Below, in pieces: positions 1 to 8,150 of a stretch of DNA of 64,000 bases (its first letter is position 1; every line of letters starts with the position of its first letter). Location: positions 52,072 through 116,071 of the forward strand of contig NZ_LUKF01000018.1 in the NCBI RefSeq assembly GCF_001592755.1, read 5' to 3'. Under the pieces are notes generated by a model. The model did no database searches. It saw only the letters and a list, made by a program, of their open reading frames with translations, and was not told where the DNA came from. Position numbers and translations under genes: made by a program. The DNA is from Bdellovibrio bacteriovorus. Lineage in GTDB: Bacteria > Bdellovibrionota > Bdellovibrionia > Bdellovibrionales > Bdellovibrionaceae.

Positions 1-90
1 TCGCGAGGGAAAGATCTTAGATTGTGCCGCACAAACTTCTTTTTAACCGGCATTCTTGATCGCTTTGATCTGGGAGGCGCCAAAAAATAA
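1..90 (+). CDS. possible 3' end of an upstream gene (frame uncertain)
   Basis: Frame 1 stays open from the window edge to TAA at 88-90 and would end in ...DLGGAKK, directly against an intrinsic terminator. Frame 2 stops earlier, at 44-46, and is also a believable C-terminus. A plus-strand gene therefore probably ends here, but the fragment is too short (29 residues) to name a product or to exclude chance. Confidence 0.3.
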   Translation, partial: SRGKDLRLCRTNFFLTGILDRFDLGGAKK

Positions 91-119
91 AAAAGGGTCT
101 CTGCTCGAGACCCTTTTTT
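89..119. terminator. bidirectional intrinsic terminator
   Basis: A 13-bp perfect stem (89-101 with 107-119) carries GGGTCTC/GAGACCC and A/T tracts on both sides of a 5-nt loop. It lies between the incoming plus-strand gene and the 3' end of the minus-strand gene at 150, so it can serve both. Confidence 0.85.
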
Positions 120-149
120 CTTATGAACGTTCTATGAAGGAACTAAAAA

Positions 150-1121
150 TTACCAACCCAAAACATAACCGAAGATCAAAGGCGCACAGATAGTCGCATC
201 CGATTCAACGATGTAGCTTGGAGTTGTTGGAGCCAATTTACCCCAAGTGATTTTCTCATTTGGAATAGCACCAGAGTAAGAGCCATAGGATGTTGTAGAA
301 TCAGAGATTTGGCAGAAGTAGCTCCACAAAGGAACGTCTTCGTGACCCAAGTCTTGCTCAAGCATTGGCACTACGCAAATTGGGAAGTCTCCCGCGATAC
401 CACCGCCGATTTGGAAGAAGCCGACAGGAGCCGCTTTAGAAGCACCCATGTACCACTCAGCCCAAGTCTTCATGTACTCGATACCACCTTTAACAGTTGT
501 GGATTTCTTGATGTCGCCTTTAATGCAGTGACCAGCAAAGATGTTACCCAATGTAGAGTCTTCCCAACCTGGAACAACCATTGGAAGATTTTTTTCAGCC
601 GCAGCCAACAACCAAGAATTTTTTGGATCGATTTGGTAGTACTGCTCTAGTTTTCCAGAAAGAAGAATTTTGTACATGAATTCATGTGGGAAGTAAGACT
701 CGCCTTTTTTATCAGCGTCTTGCCAGTATTCCAAAACCACGTTTTCAATACGACGGATGGCTTCTTCTTCAGGGATGCACGTGTCAGTCACACGGTTTAA
801 GTGCTTTTCCAAAAGTTTTTGCTCATCTTGCGGAGTCAAATCACGGTAGTTCGGAATGCGCTCGTAGTGATCATGCGCAACCAAGTTGAAAACGTCTTCT
901 TCAAGATTTGCACCTGTACAAGAAATAGCGTGAACTTTTCCTTGGCGGATCATTTCAGCCAATGAAAGACCTAATTCCGCTGTCGACATAGCACCGGCTA
1001 GTGTCACAAGCATTTGGCCTTTGTTATCGATGTGTTTTTTGTAGCCTTTAGCTGCGTCTTTCAATGCAGCGGCATTAAAGTGGCGGTAGTGATGATCGAT
1101 AAACTGTGTAATAGGTCCCAT
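150..1121 (-). CDS. deoxyhypusine synthase-like protein
   Basis: A 323-aa protein of the deoxyhypusine synthase (DHS) family. In eukaryotes DHS moves an aminobutyl group from spermidine to a lysine of eIF5A, using NAD; bacteria lack eIF5A, and bacterial relatives are thought to act on polyamines, for example making homospermidine. The family's lysine motif is visible near the C-terminus as I-T-W-G-K (Lys295), equivalent to the catalytic SWGK lysine of DHS. Glycine-rich nucleotide-binding segments occur around TLAGAMS and QIGGGIAGD. ATG at 1119-1121 follows a good AAGGAGCTGAA site. It appears monocistronic and ends at the terminator at 89-119. The family is clear; the substrate is not. Confidence 0.88.
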   Translation of the reverse strand: MGPITQFIDHHYRHFNAAALKDAAKGYKKHIDNKGQMLVTLAGAMSTAELGLSLAEMIRQGKVHAISCTGANLEEDVFNLVAHDHYERIPNYRDLTPQDEQKLLEKHLNRVTDTCIPEEEAIRRIENVVLEYWQDADKKGESYFPHEFMYKILLSGKLEQYYQIDPKNSWLLAAAEKNLPMVVPGWEDSTLGNIFAGHCIKGDIKKSTTVKGGIEYMKTWAEWYMGASKAAPVGFFQIGGGIAGDFPICVVPMLEQDLGHEDVPLWSYFCQISDSTTSYGSYSGAIPNEKITWGKLAPTTPSYIVESDATICAPLIFGYVLGW

Positions 1122-1234
1122 TTCAGCTCCTTGTGTTTTTAATGAAAGCTGAAAGGCTTCACGCCGGTTGAGACCGTTTAAAGACTTCTAGCTACCATCA
1201 AAGGACCCCGAAAGTAGCACTTTTAACGTAAAAC

Positions 1235-2290
1235 TCAAGAAGAGAATGGCTTTTGCCCGACAACGGCCTTGGCGAAAAAGCCCTGATCCTTTTTAATTTT
1301 CGCGAAGCCTTGGTAAGACAGCAGGCCTTCCATCGGATTCATTGTGTAGTTCTTGTAAAAAGGTTCATGAAAGTCCACAGGGAATTGCTCTAAAGCCCAA
1401 TCGAAGTCTTTGGTATCCTCTTTTTGCACAGAGTCGACAAAGCCAAAGAGTCCACCTTCCTTCAAAACACGGTGACCTTCAGCTACGGCCTGGCGACGAA
1501 TCTCCAGAGGCAGCTCGTGAAATAAGAAGCAAGAATAAACAAAGTCGAACTTGCCACCCTGGAACGGCAAATCTTCGGCCGCTCCTTGCACAAAATCCAG
1601 GCGATCAAAATCGTGCAAATTGTCTTGAGCCTTTTTCAAGTAAGGATAGCTCAAATCTAAAACCGTGATGCGCGCCTTAGGGAATCCGAGCTTCATAAAA
1701 CGCGTCAACCTTCCGGTCCCCGCCGCCACTTCCAAAAAGTGCAGCCCCTCGCCCTGGCCAGGATAAAAATCTTTCACCAAAGGAATGATCAATCTGCGCA
1801 TAGCATCCGCCGCACCGGAGAAAAGAATTTCCACTTGGTGCTCATAAAGATCTGCGGACTCTTTCGTTAAATAGCCGCCCGTTTGAAAGTGGAAATTGCG
1901 CTGATAGTACTCAGGGAGTTCTTTAAGAAACTCGTTAGCTTCTTCGTTAAAGTCTTTTTGATTTCGATCCATTCGGCGCTTGGCGATTTGATAGCCATCC
2001 ATAATGATACGCGGATAACGACGAAAATGCTCCGCCAAGTTTTCTGGCTTTAAAACATCCATTGGGTAATACCCGTGTTGAATGTTTTCGGCGTCCTTTT
2101 TTAAAAGACGATACAATTCGGTGTAGGCCAATTTTATTTTTTGAGGTTCTAACGAATGACGGTGTTTGCGCTTTCCGGTCGTCAGAAATTCAAAAATAGG
2201 AAGGGAAAACTGTTGAGCCGCAAAATGAGCAGAACGAGCCAAAGAGTATCCCAAGGTGATTTTGTCCTGATAGGGAATTCGCAGCTTCAT
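1235..2290 (-). CDS. class I SAM-dependent methyltransferase
   Basis: A 351-aa soluble protein. The C-terminal half carries a class I methyltransferase fold: motif I reads LEVAAGTGRLTRF (about residues 185-197), the acidic end of strand 2 is VLDLSYP, and DFVYSCFLFHEL follows, as in UbiE/COQ5-type enzymes. The first ~150 residues are helical, basic and not recognised. A quinone, lipid or small-molecule substrate is possible from the UbiE-like pattern, but nothing nearby decides it. An exported-protein gene lies upstream on the same strand (69-nt gap), so co-transcription is possible. Confidence 0.8.
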   Translation of the reverse strand: MKLRIPYQDKITLGYSLARSAHFAAQQFSLPIFEFLTTGKRKHRHSLEPQKIKLAYTELYRLLKKDAENIQHGYYPMDVLKPENLAEHFRRYPRIIMDGYQIAKRRMDRNQKDFNEEANEFLKELPEYYQRNFHFQTGGYLTKESADLYEHQVEILFSGAADAMRRLIIPLVKDFYPGQGEGLHFLEVAAGTGRLTRFMKLGFPKARITVLDLSYPYLKKAQDNLHDFDRLDFVQGAAEDLPFQGGKFDFVYSCFLFHELPLEIRRQAVAEGHRVLKEGGLFGFVDSVQKEDTKDFDWALEQFPVDFHEPFYKNYTMNPMEGLLSYQGFAKIKKDQGFFAKAVVGQKPFSS

Positions 2291-2359
2291 AGAAACCTAC
2301 TTTCCTTCTCAGAATACTCTTGAGTCTTGCGATACACAAGGACCGGTGAAGCGAAGACT

Positions 2360-3163
2360 CTACTGTTCCTTAGCAATTGGCAACGTGCAACGGCCGTAAG
2401 CGACAAGGCCTTGAGGAATCTTATCCTGCGTCAAAAGTGCAGAATCGCGCTGACGAGTGCGCACGAGTGCATGCGTGCTTTCTAAAGAAGATTCAAAATA
2501 TTCGACGCCGACAACCTTTTGCGTTTGCATTTCACGATAGATAACCGTGTGAGTGATCGAATAGGGAACGCGCTCGGAGGTCTTATCTAAAGCCCCCTTA
2601 CCCTTACTATGATAGACTTCCAGTTGTTTCTGATAGTACTCACCTTGATGACGGTCGACGGATTCAATCGTGGCCTCAATCACTTCCGTCGCTACCGCAG
2701 TTCGACCATCAGCTAAAGTCAGCGTCCGGGAAGCATTTCCTATTTTAGCGGAATTAAAATAGGCGTTGATATTTTTAAAGCCTGAATAAAAGCGACGCGA
2801 AATCTCTGCCGCCGATAGCTCCCCAACGGTCGCATCCGAAGAGATTTCAAAACCGACACAGCCTTCGAAGTGACGAGTGGACTCACTTGTTTTTACCCGA
2901 TCTTGCCATGAAAGCACGCCAGGAATAACGGTTGCGTATTCTGTGCTGTAAATATCATTCGTGGGCATTTTGAAAAGCTCAATTCCGGGTGCTGCAGCGA
3001 CACGTCCCCGAGAATCAACGGAATAAATCTTTTTGAGAAGCGAATAGGATTGGTCAAACAAAGCCGCGTCTTGAGAATCAAGTGACGTTATGGCCGCTTG
3101 TGACGACAAGGAAAGGCTGACGATAAAAGACGATAGAATGAAGGCAATTCTTGGCTTTTTCAT
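2360..3163 (-). CDS. exported protein of unknown function
   Basis: A 267-aa protein with a Sec signal peptide (MKKPRIAFILSSF..., cleavage probably after SSQA near residue 23). There is no lipobox and no later transmembrane stretch, so it should be periplasmic or secreted. The mature part has two spaced cysteines (FEGCVGF and YGRCTLP near the C-terminus) that could form a disulfide. I do not recognise a family. It is followed on the same strand by the methyltransferase gene. Confidence 0.75.
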   Translation of the reverse strand: MKKPRIAFILSSFIVSLSLSSQAAITSLDSQDAALFDQSYSLLKKIYSVDSRGRVAAAPGIELFKMPTNDIYSTEYATVIPGVLSWQDRVKTSESTRHFEGCVGFEISSDATVGELSAAEISRRFYSGFKNINAYFNSAKIGNASRTLTLADGRTAVATEVIEATIESVDRHQGEYYQKQLEVYHSKGKGALDKTSERVPYSITHTVIYREMQTQKVVGVEYFESSLESTHALVRTRQRDSALLTQDKIPQGLVAYGRCTLPIAKEQ

Positions 3164-3239
3164 AAACGACTCCGAATGAACTTCTAAGGAGCCATAAGTA
3201 TGCCATCTTAATGAGTGTCTTAATCTTTATAAGGTGAAA

Positions 3240-3265
3240 GACCCGCCTAAGAAACTAGGCAGGTC
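3240..3265 (-). terminator. probable terminator hairpin
   Basis: A hairpin (GACC-GCCTA paired with TAGGC-GGTC around a C/A mismatch, loop AGAAAC) lies 35 nt beyond the stop codon at 3300. Read on the minus strand it is followed by a modest T-rich stretch. It probably ends the tatD-tcdA-small protein transcript. Confidence 0.4.
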
Positions 3266-3299
3266 GACGAAAATTGGCACTGAAGGCCTAAAGGAAGCG

Positions 3300-3449
3300 T
3301 TATTCCAGGGACGCAGATACTTGGGCTGCGGCCGCGGCTTTACGAGCGATCTTTTTCTCTTTATACCAATGAACAAAAGTGGCCCCTACCAAAGCGAAGC
3401 CAATAAGAATAATAATTCCGATCAAAGTGAACCAAGCTAAAACGATCAT
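3300..3449 (-). CDS. small membrane protein (49 aa)
   Basis: The minus strand encodes a 49-aa protein: one strongly hydrophobic N-terminal helix (MIVLAWFTLIGIIILIGFAL, about residues 1-24), then a basic stretch WYKEKKIARK, then an alanine-rich tail AAAAAQVSASLE. Its ATG overlaps the tcdA stop codon in the tetranucleotide ATGA (3446-3449), the usual sign of translational coupling, so I consider it real despite its size. The topology suggests a single-pass inner-membrane protein with a cytoplasmic basic tail. Function unknown. Confidence 0.72.
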   Translation of the reverse strand: MIVLAWFTLIGIIILIGFALVGATFVHWYKEKKIARKAAAAAQVSASLE

Positions 3450-4336
3450 TCTTCACCCGCATTTTTTGTTGGCGCGTTGGCCGCTTTCACGTCAGCGTGG
3501 ATCTGATTCACGATATAAGAAGCCATCGCCAAACCGAAAGATCCCGTCACGAAGCTTGCCGTTCCGTGAATCACGTTGCGATTGTCACAACCGTGAAGAC
3601 TGCTCTTCGTCGGGCAAACACACTTAAAGCCCTGACCGTTATCATATTTAAGTTCTTCTGGAAGTCGTGGAATCTCGTCAGAGAACACACAAGGAATGCC
3701 AAATTTTTTCGTGTCAGGAAAGTTGAACTTTTGGCGCAAAATTTTGCGCACAGAAGCCGCCATAGGATCGGCGTAAGTTTCACCCAAGTCCATCAACTTA
3801 ATACGAAGTGGATCCATTTTCGCAGCGGAACCACCGGAAGTGATCACTTTGATACCGCGTGATTTACAAGTCGCTAACAAGTGAGTTTTTGCAGTCATGT
3901 TGTCGATAGCATCCACGATGAAGTCCGGATTGTGCGACAGCATCATTTCTGAATTTTCTTCGTTGTAGAATTCAGGGATGACATTCACTGTCGCTTGGGG
4001 ATTGATCTTACGAAGACGCTCTCCCATCACTTCGGCTTTTTTCTTTCCAACAAGACCTTGCAGAGCATGAAGCTGACGGTTTGCATTCGTGATGCAGATT
4101 TCATCAAAATCGATGATCGTCAATTTGCCGACGCCTGAACGAGCCAAAGATTCTGCGGCCCAAGAGCCCACGCCACCCAAACCAATCACCATCACGTGCG
4201 TGTTGAAAAGTTTTTTCATCACATCATCGCCCACCAAACGGCCCATGCGATCAAAACGACGGTGCAAAACGTATTGTGTTTCTGGTGGTTGAGGCAGATT
4301 TGTTTCTGGAGTTTGTTGCTCAGGAGTTTGGTTCAT
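3446..4336 (-). CDS. tcdA: tRNA threonylcarbamoyladenosine dehydratase (TcdA/CsdL)
   Basis: A 296-aa protein of the ThiF/E1-like superfamily. TcdA uses ATP to cyclise t6A at tRNA position 37 into ct6A. The nucleotide-binding loop is GLGGVGSWAAESLARSG (about residues 53-69), followed by the acidic IIDFDEI and the Asn/Arg pair in TNANRQLHAL. The segment DAIDNMTAK and a cysteine-containing C-terminal region (KCVCPT, HGCDN) agree with TcdA. The N-terminal ~30 residues are a Pro/Gln-rich extension. It sits 10 nt after tatD and overlaps the 49-aa membrane protein by 4 nt, forming a three-gene operon. Confidence 0.88.
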   Translation of the reverse strand: MNQTPEQQTPETNLPQPPETQYVLHRRFDRMGRLVGDDVMKKLFNTHVMVIGLGGVGSWAAESLARSGVGKLTIIDFDEICITNANRQLHALQGLVGKKKAEVMGERLRKINPQATVNVIPEFYNEENSEMMLSHNPDFIVDAIDNMTAKTHLLATCKSRGIKVITSGGSAAKMDPLRIKLMDLGETYADPMAASVRKILRQKFNFPDTKKFGIPCVFSDEIPRLPEELKYDNGQGFKCVCPTKSSLHGCDNRNVIHGTASFVTGSFGLAMASYIVNQIHADVKAANAPTKNAGEE

Positions 4337-4346
4337 GGTCTCTCCG

Positions 4347-5141
4347 TTACTTCCCTATCAGTCTGTGAAAATTACCCGTAGTGATATCTAATATTTCTAG
4401 AGGATCAAGTGATTTTAGCTCCCCTATAGTTCTTGCCACCTCCCAGATACTCTCAGGAGGATTTAAGCCATCTTTATAGGCAGGTGGAGGCTGATCCGGG
4501 CTGTCACTTTCGATCAGAAGATACTCTAAAGGCATTTCTTTCACGGCCTGATGCAACTTCTTGTTGTCAGGGCGACACACCGGCCCGCCGATGGAAAGAT
4601 ACAAGCCTCTGTTTAGGAAATCTTGCGCCTTGGCCCCGCTGCCGTTGAAAGAATGTACCATACCTTTTTGTTTCGGAACGCCGTACAGGTCTAAAATTTT
4701 TAAACTTTCTTCGTGCGCTTGCACTAAGTGAAGAACCATCGGTTTTTGCGAAAAGTGCGCAAGCTCAATCTGCTCGGCAAAGACATCCAACTGCCGCTCG
4801 CGGGAATCTTTCATGATGTGAGGGCGAAAATCCAAACCCATCTCGCCGATAGCTAAGGCTTGCGGTAAGGCAGAGGCTAAAAGATTTAAAGCCTCTTCGC
4901 ACTCCTCATCGTCGTGAGCCGCCACCCAATAAGGATGCAGGCCAAAACAAAGTCCTATATGGGCAGGATGGCGTTTTTTAAGCTCTTGCTGTCTTGCCCA
5001 GTCTTCAGGCCCTACGCCTCCTTGCATGAAGAAATGCAGGCCACGGCCGCGGGCCTCTTCAATAAGAGCGTCCTGCTGCCCGTCCCAGCGAGGGTCGGCC
5101 AAGTGTCCATGAGCATCGATCCAGAATCCAAAACCAATCAT
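4347..5141 (-). CDS. TatD family metal-dependent hydrolase (DNase)
   Basis: A 264-aa TIM-barrel hydrolase of the TatD family, metal-dependent deoxyribonucleases or phosphoesterases linked to DNA repair and RNA/DNA quality control. The N-terminal metal motif is IDAHGHL (DxHxH), the middle shows AIGEMGLDF with the conserved Glu, VLHLVQAHEES carries a metal His, and LLIESDSPD holds the conserved C-terminal ESD. ATG at 5141 follows an AGGA-type site. It is the first gene of the tatD-tcdA-small protein operon and is divergent from the gene at 5221. Confidence 0.85.
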   Translation of the reverse strand: MIGFGFWIDAHGHLADPRWDGQQDALIEEARGRGLHFFMQGGVGPEDWARQQELKKRHPAHIGLCFGLHPYWVAAHDDEECEEALNLLASALPQALAIGEMGLDFRPHIMKDSRERQLDVFAEQIELAHFSQKPMVLHLVQAHEESLKILDLYGVPKQKGMVHSFNGSGAKAQDFLNRGLYLSIGGPVCRPDNKKLHQAVKEMPLEYLLIESDSPDQPPPAYKDGLNPPESIWEVARTIGELKSLDPLEILDITTGNFHRLIGK

Positions 5142-5220
5142 AGGTCCTGGTTATATCGTGAAAAGCAGGACTCGAACAAGGTTCAAATTCCGCCGATATG
5201 TTCCAGGTGAAGGAGTCTCT

Positions 5221-6279
5221 ATGAAGCATAAAAGCTTACGCTTGGGTTTTGATGTAACGATGGAAAAGGGTGCAACTTGGCGTCCTTTGAAAGTGCAATT
5301 CTGGAATCAGGAAGAAAGCTATAAGAAGTTTTCTCCGACAGCGCCGTTTAAATATCACGCGGACGCATTGACCGGATTGTCGTTGGTCAAATTGAACCAC
5401 TACATTAAAAGTCCTGTGGCGACTCCCCATCTTGATTATTCTTTTGCGGTTGAGGCTTGGAAAGCGTTAGATCCGCATTCAGAGCTGTATGAGCGTTCAC
5501 AAAAACGCGTTCGCGCATTGCAATCTCACCTTGCGGTGGTGAATCCTGAATACTGTGCGGAGTTTGAAGATCTTTTCAATGAGCACTTTGAAATGGCGAT
5601 CAAACCTTGGGGTGTAGACCTGACGGCTTTGTGGCCGCTTCTAGATACTTTTGCTTCATTTGAAAATAAAATCGGCGCGCCATTGCTTTATAACTTCGGC
5701 TTGAATTTCTCAAAACCCTTCACAGAGAAATTGCATGCTTTGTACTCTTTCCTTTATCACCTAAGAAGTCTTGTTGCGATCGATCACAATGCTCACGTTG
5801 AAGATCCTTCGCATGAGGCTGTGAAAGTCGATGCGATCACGGACTACTTGCCGCGCGCAGAGTATGTCGTCAACGACGCTCTTCTATATTGGAATTTCAA
5901 AAAGTTTTCTCAACCATTCTCGGGCCCAAAGACTCCCGATACTCGTGTAGATAAGCTTTTCGTCAATCCGATGGAAAAAGCTTTCCACAAATATTCACAC
6001 AACGCGTGTCACTTGGTGGACAATCTTCCGAAAACTTTCGTTTCTTCATTAAACCCCGTTGAACTTGAAGAAGCTTTTTACTTGGTACAAATGGATTGGC
6101 TGTTGGGTTCTCCAGCAGGACTTCTCTTCAAAATCCGTGAAGAAATTTACGGTTTGCAAAGCGGTTATGAGAAGATCTTCTGGAAAGATGTGGAGCCTGT
6201 ATTCCACTCAAAACCAGTGGCTCTGCACTTATGCTGCGAGCTCAGTCCTGAAACCGTTTATGGAAAAAAAGCAGGTTAA
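5221..6279 (+). CDS. conserved protein of unknown function (352 aa)
   Basis: An open frame extends 21 codons upstream to a GTG at 5158, but the ATG at 5221 has a strong GAAGGAG site 7-8 nt upstream and is chosen as start. The protein is soluble, rich in aromatic residues and helices, without signal peptide or clear catalytic motif. I do not recognise the family. It is transcribed divergently from tatD and ends at a terminator shared with the convergent DedA gene. Confidence 0.72.
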   Translation: MKHKSLRLGFDVTMEKGATWRPLKVQFWNQEESYKKFSPTAPFKYHADALTGLSLVKLNHYIKSPVATPHLDYSFAVEAWKALDPHSELYERSQKRVRALQSHLAVVNPEYCAEFEDLFNEHFEMAIKPWGVDLTALWPLLDTFASFENKIGAPLLYNFGLNFSKPFTEKLHALYSFLYHLRSLVAIDHNAHVEDPSHEAVKVDAITDYLPRAEYVVNDALLYWNFKKFSQPFSGPKTPDTRVDKLFVNPMEKAFHKYSHNACHLVDNLPKTFVSSLNPVELEEAFYLVQMDWLLGSPAGLLFKIREEIYGLQSGYEKIFWKDVEPVFHSKPVALHLCCELSPETVYGKKAG

Positions 6280-6290
6280 ACTGCAAAAGA

Positions 6291-6314
6291 AAAAGGGCCT
6301 TCAAAGGCCCTTTT
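6291..6314. terminator. bidirectional intrinsic terminator
   Basis: AAAAGGGCCT pairs with AGGCCCTTTT around the 4-nt loop TCAA, with A and T tracts on both sides. It lies between the convergent genes ending at 6279 and 6322. Confidence 0.85.
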
Positions 6315-6321
6315 TTTATTT

Positions 6322-6999
6322 CTAACTGTTGTTCGCTGCAGCTCTTTGAAGCCACTTGTCTCTGAGCTTTTTTACTAAGAAGTACACGATCAAAAGACCG
6401 ATCAAAGCAAATACAACGAGTTTGAACTGACGAAGGTATTTCAGGATCGGCTCGCCGTAGTGAGCCAGAAGATAGATTTGCGTCGGAACACTGATCAAAG
6501 CGGCAACCCCATCAATGACTAAAAACTTCCACGCGGGATAGCGCAACATCCCGCAAGCCAAGTGCCCCGGAAAACGAAGGCCTGGAGTAAAACGGAAGAT
6601 ACCGCACGCATAAGCGCCGTACTTGTGAGTCCACTCTTCCACTCGTTTCATCATGTGCTCAGGGAAGAACTTACGAACTCGTGGATGATAGAGCAATTTC
6701 CGACCGAAGACCCGCCCTATCAGATATATAATGAAATCGGCACCGACGACGGCGGTAAAGGCAATAATAGAAGCTGTGTGAACGCTGACGACCGGTGCGC
6801 CTTCGTAGGGCGGCGGGAAGTGTTGTGGATGCGCCCCCATAAAGGCCAAAATACCCACGCTGATCAAAGTCACTTCTTCCGGCAAAGGAAAACCAACTGC
6901 CGAAAGCATCATCATACCAATTAAAGCCGCATAGACCGTACCGGGTTGGTAGGCAAATTGCGACATCCATTGAAATATGGGCTCGTTAGCAAATTCCAA
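6322..6999 (-). CDS. DedA family membrane protein
   Basis: A 225-aa polytopic inner-membrane protein of the DedA/VTT (SNARE-associated) family; members act in envelope homeostasis and several are undecaprenyl-phosphate or phospholipid translocases. Family marks are GFPLPEE (about residues 36-42) with a charged pair in a membrane segment, GRVFGRKLL, and the re-entrant motif FRFTPGLRFPGHLACG. Four to five hydrophobic helices are visible. Its start region faces the divergent pseudouridine synthase gene. Confidence 0.87.
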   Translation of the reverse strand: MEFANEPIFQWMSQFAYQPGTVYAALIGMMMLSAVGFPLPEEVTLISVGILAFMGAHPQHFPPPYEGAPVVSVHTASIIAFTAVVGADFIIYLIGRVFGRKLLYHPRVRKFFPEHMMKRVEEWTHKYGAYACGIFRFTPGLRFPGHLACGMLRYPAWKFLVIDGVAALISVPTQIYLLAHYGEPILKYLRQFKLVVFALIGLLIVYFLVKKLRDKWLQRAAANNS

Positions 7000-7096
7000 T
7001 TACAGTTCTCCTAAGGCAACCACTATGCGGGAAAGCGTCGCACTTGAACACACTTACCACACCGTGCTATGTGTAGTTTCTTTGTTAAGGAATAGT

Positions 7097-7951
7097 ATGC
7101 AGAGTGCCAGAGGTTTTGAATATGGAGTAAGACACATAATAAGTCCTCAGTCTGGAAGACTTATTGATGTTTTATTGAGCACTTTGTCCCTCGACCGGAC
7201 CGAGATCGAATTTTTGTTGGGTCTTGGCTCCATTTATTTGAACCACAAAAGAGTTAAAGAAGATTTCTCGGTTTCCACAGGCGACTATCTTCGCGTGCAC
7301 ACCAAACCCCGCCGCTTCCCCCTTTTCAATATCAATTGGAATAATCGCGTGATTTTTAACGACGAAAATTTCATCGTCGCCAACAAAGTTTCCGGCATCC
7401 CCGTTCACGCCAGCGTCGACAACGATCAAGAACATCTGCAATTCTATCTAAGCAAAACTTTGGGCTGCGATCTTTTTGTCACTCACCGCTTAGACGTTCC
7501 CACCAGAGGCCTGATCGTCTTTGCGAAAAACCTAAAATTTCAAAGTGAGTTCAACAAACTTCTCTTACAAAGAGAGATGACAAAAATCTATAAAGCCACG
7601 GTAGAAGGACAAGGATTAGCAAAGGGATTACTAACTCACTATATGGAGCCTTCCCCTCGAGCCCCAAAAACAGTGTCACGCGAACCCCAAGAAGGCTGGC
7701 AAGACTGCGTGCTTGAAATACTAGATATCAAATTACTCGCAGAAAACCGCAGCGAATTAAAAATTCATCTACTCACAGGAAGAACCCACCAAATCCGCGC
7801 ACAACTAGGCTACGAAAAACACCCGATAATTGGAGATCACGCCTACGGCGCTAAGAAAATCGACGACATCGAAAAAATCGAACTCGAAGCCAACGAGCTT
7901 TCGTTCGTAGATCCAATCACAAATCAAAAACATTCTTTTAATTTAAACTAA
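7097..7951 (+). CDS. RluA family pseudouridine synthase
   Basis: A 284-aa protein that isomerises uridine to pseudouridine in RNA. The RluA catalytic motif HRLDVPTRGLIVF has the nucleophilic Asp, and GRTHQIRAQL is the second signature. An N-terminal S4-like segment (VLLSTLSLDRTEIEFLLG...) may bind RNA. The open frame continues 40 codons upstream across the dedA start, but the ATG at 7097 has TAAGGA about 7 nt upstream and begins where homology is expected. Codon use turns C- and A-rich and G-poor in the last third. The stop is followed 28 nt later by a structured inverted-repeat element; no intrinsic terminator is seen. Confidence 0.85.
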   Translation: MQSARGFEYGVRHIISPQSGRLIDVLLSTLSLDRTEIEFLLGLGSIYLNHKRVKEDFSVSTGDYLRVHTKPRRFPLFNINWNNRVIFNDENFIVANKVSGIPVHASVDNDQEHLQFYLSKTLGCDLFVTHRLDVPTRGLIVFAKNLKFQSEFNKLLLQREMTKIYKATVEGQGLAKGLLTHYMEPSPRAPKTVSREPQEGWQDCVLEILDIKLLAENRSELKIHLLTGRTHQIRAQLGYEKHPIIGDHAYGAKKIDDIEKIELEANELSFVDPITNQKHSFNLN

Positions 7952-7978
7952 GATTGAAGAACGACGGCTTTTAGCAAT

Positions 7979-8133
7979 GATTTGGAAGTGGCGTAGCCCT
8001 TCTGCAAATCCGTCCGAAGGCTCGGCCTTCAGCGGGCCTGGATGGCCGAACCGGCGAAGCCGGCGCTGATGAGCCAGGATGGCGTGCCGACCGTAGCGAC
8101 GGGTTTGCAGAAGGGCTACGCCACTTCCAAATC
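7979..8133. repeat. structured inverted-repeat element, copy 1
   Basis: A 155-nt element between two convergent genes. The outer arms 7979-8014 and 8098-8133 pair over 36 bp with one G-T wobble. The 83-nt core folds (plus-strand sense) as: P2 8023-8026 with 8086-8089; CTTC; P3 8031-8034 with 8064-8067; P3a GGCC-TGGAT-GGCC (8035-8047); GAA; P3b CCGGC-GAA-GCCGG (8051-8063); GATGA; P4 GCC-AGGAT-GGC (8073-8083); GT. The order and spacing match copy 2 at 28462-28613. No poly-T tract follows, so it is not a standard terminator. The right arm ends 18 nt before the stop codon of the minus-strand gene. Confidence 0.9.
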
Positions 8134-8150
8134 CGTCGCTGAAAGGAAAG

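Noticed and set aside
3234..3440. Plus-strand frames around the 49-aa membrane protein
   Set aside because: The minus-strand frame overlaps tcdA as ATGA and encodes a convincing membrane helix; the plus-strand frames do not.
5164..5190. tRNA-like GTTCAAATTCC near the divergent region
   Set aside because: No acceptor, D or anticodon stems can be built around it; it is the leader of the gene at 5221.
8035..8083. CsrA-type binding sites in the GGAT hairpin loops
   Set aside because: Copy 2 has ACGAT and ACGAC in the same loops, which lack GGA, so CsrA binding cannot be the conserved function.
7979..8133. Structured elements as ordinary intrinsic terminators
   Set aside because: No T tract follows either side, and the branched core with compensatory changes exceeds what a terminator needs.
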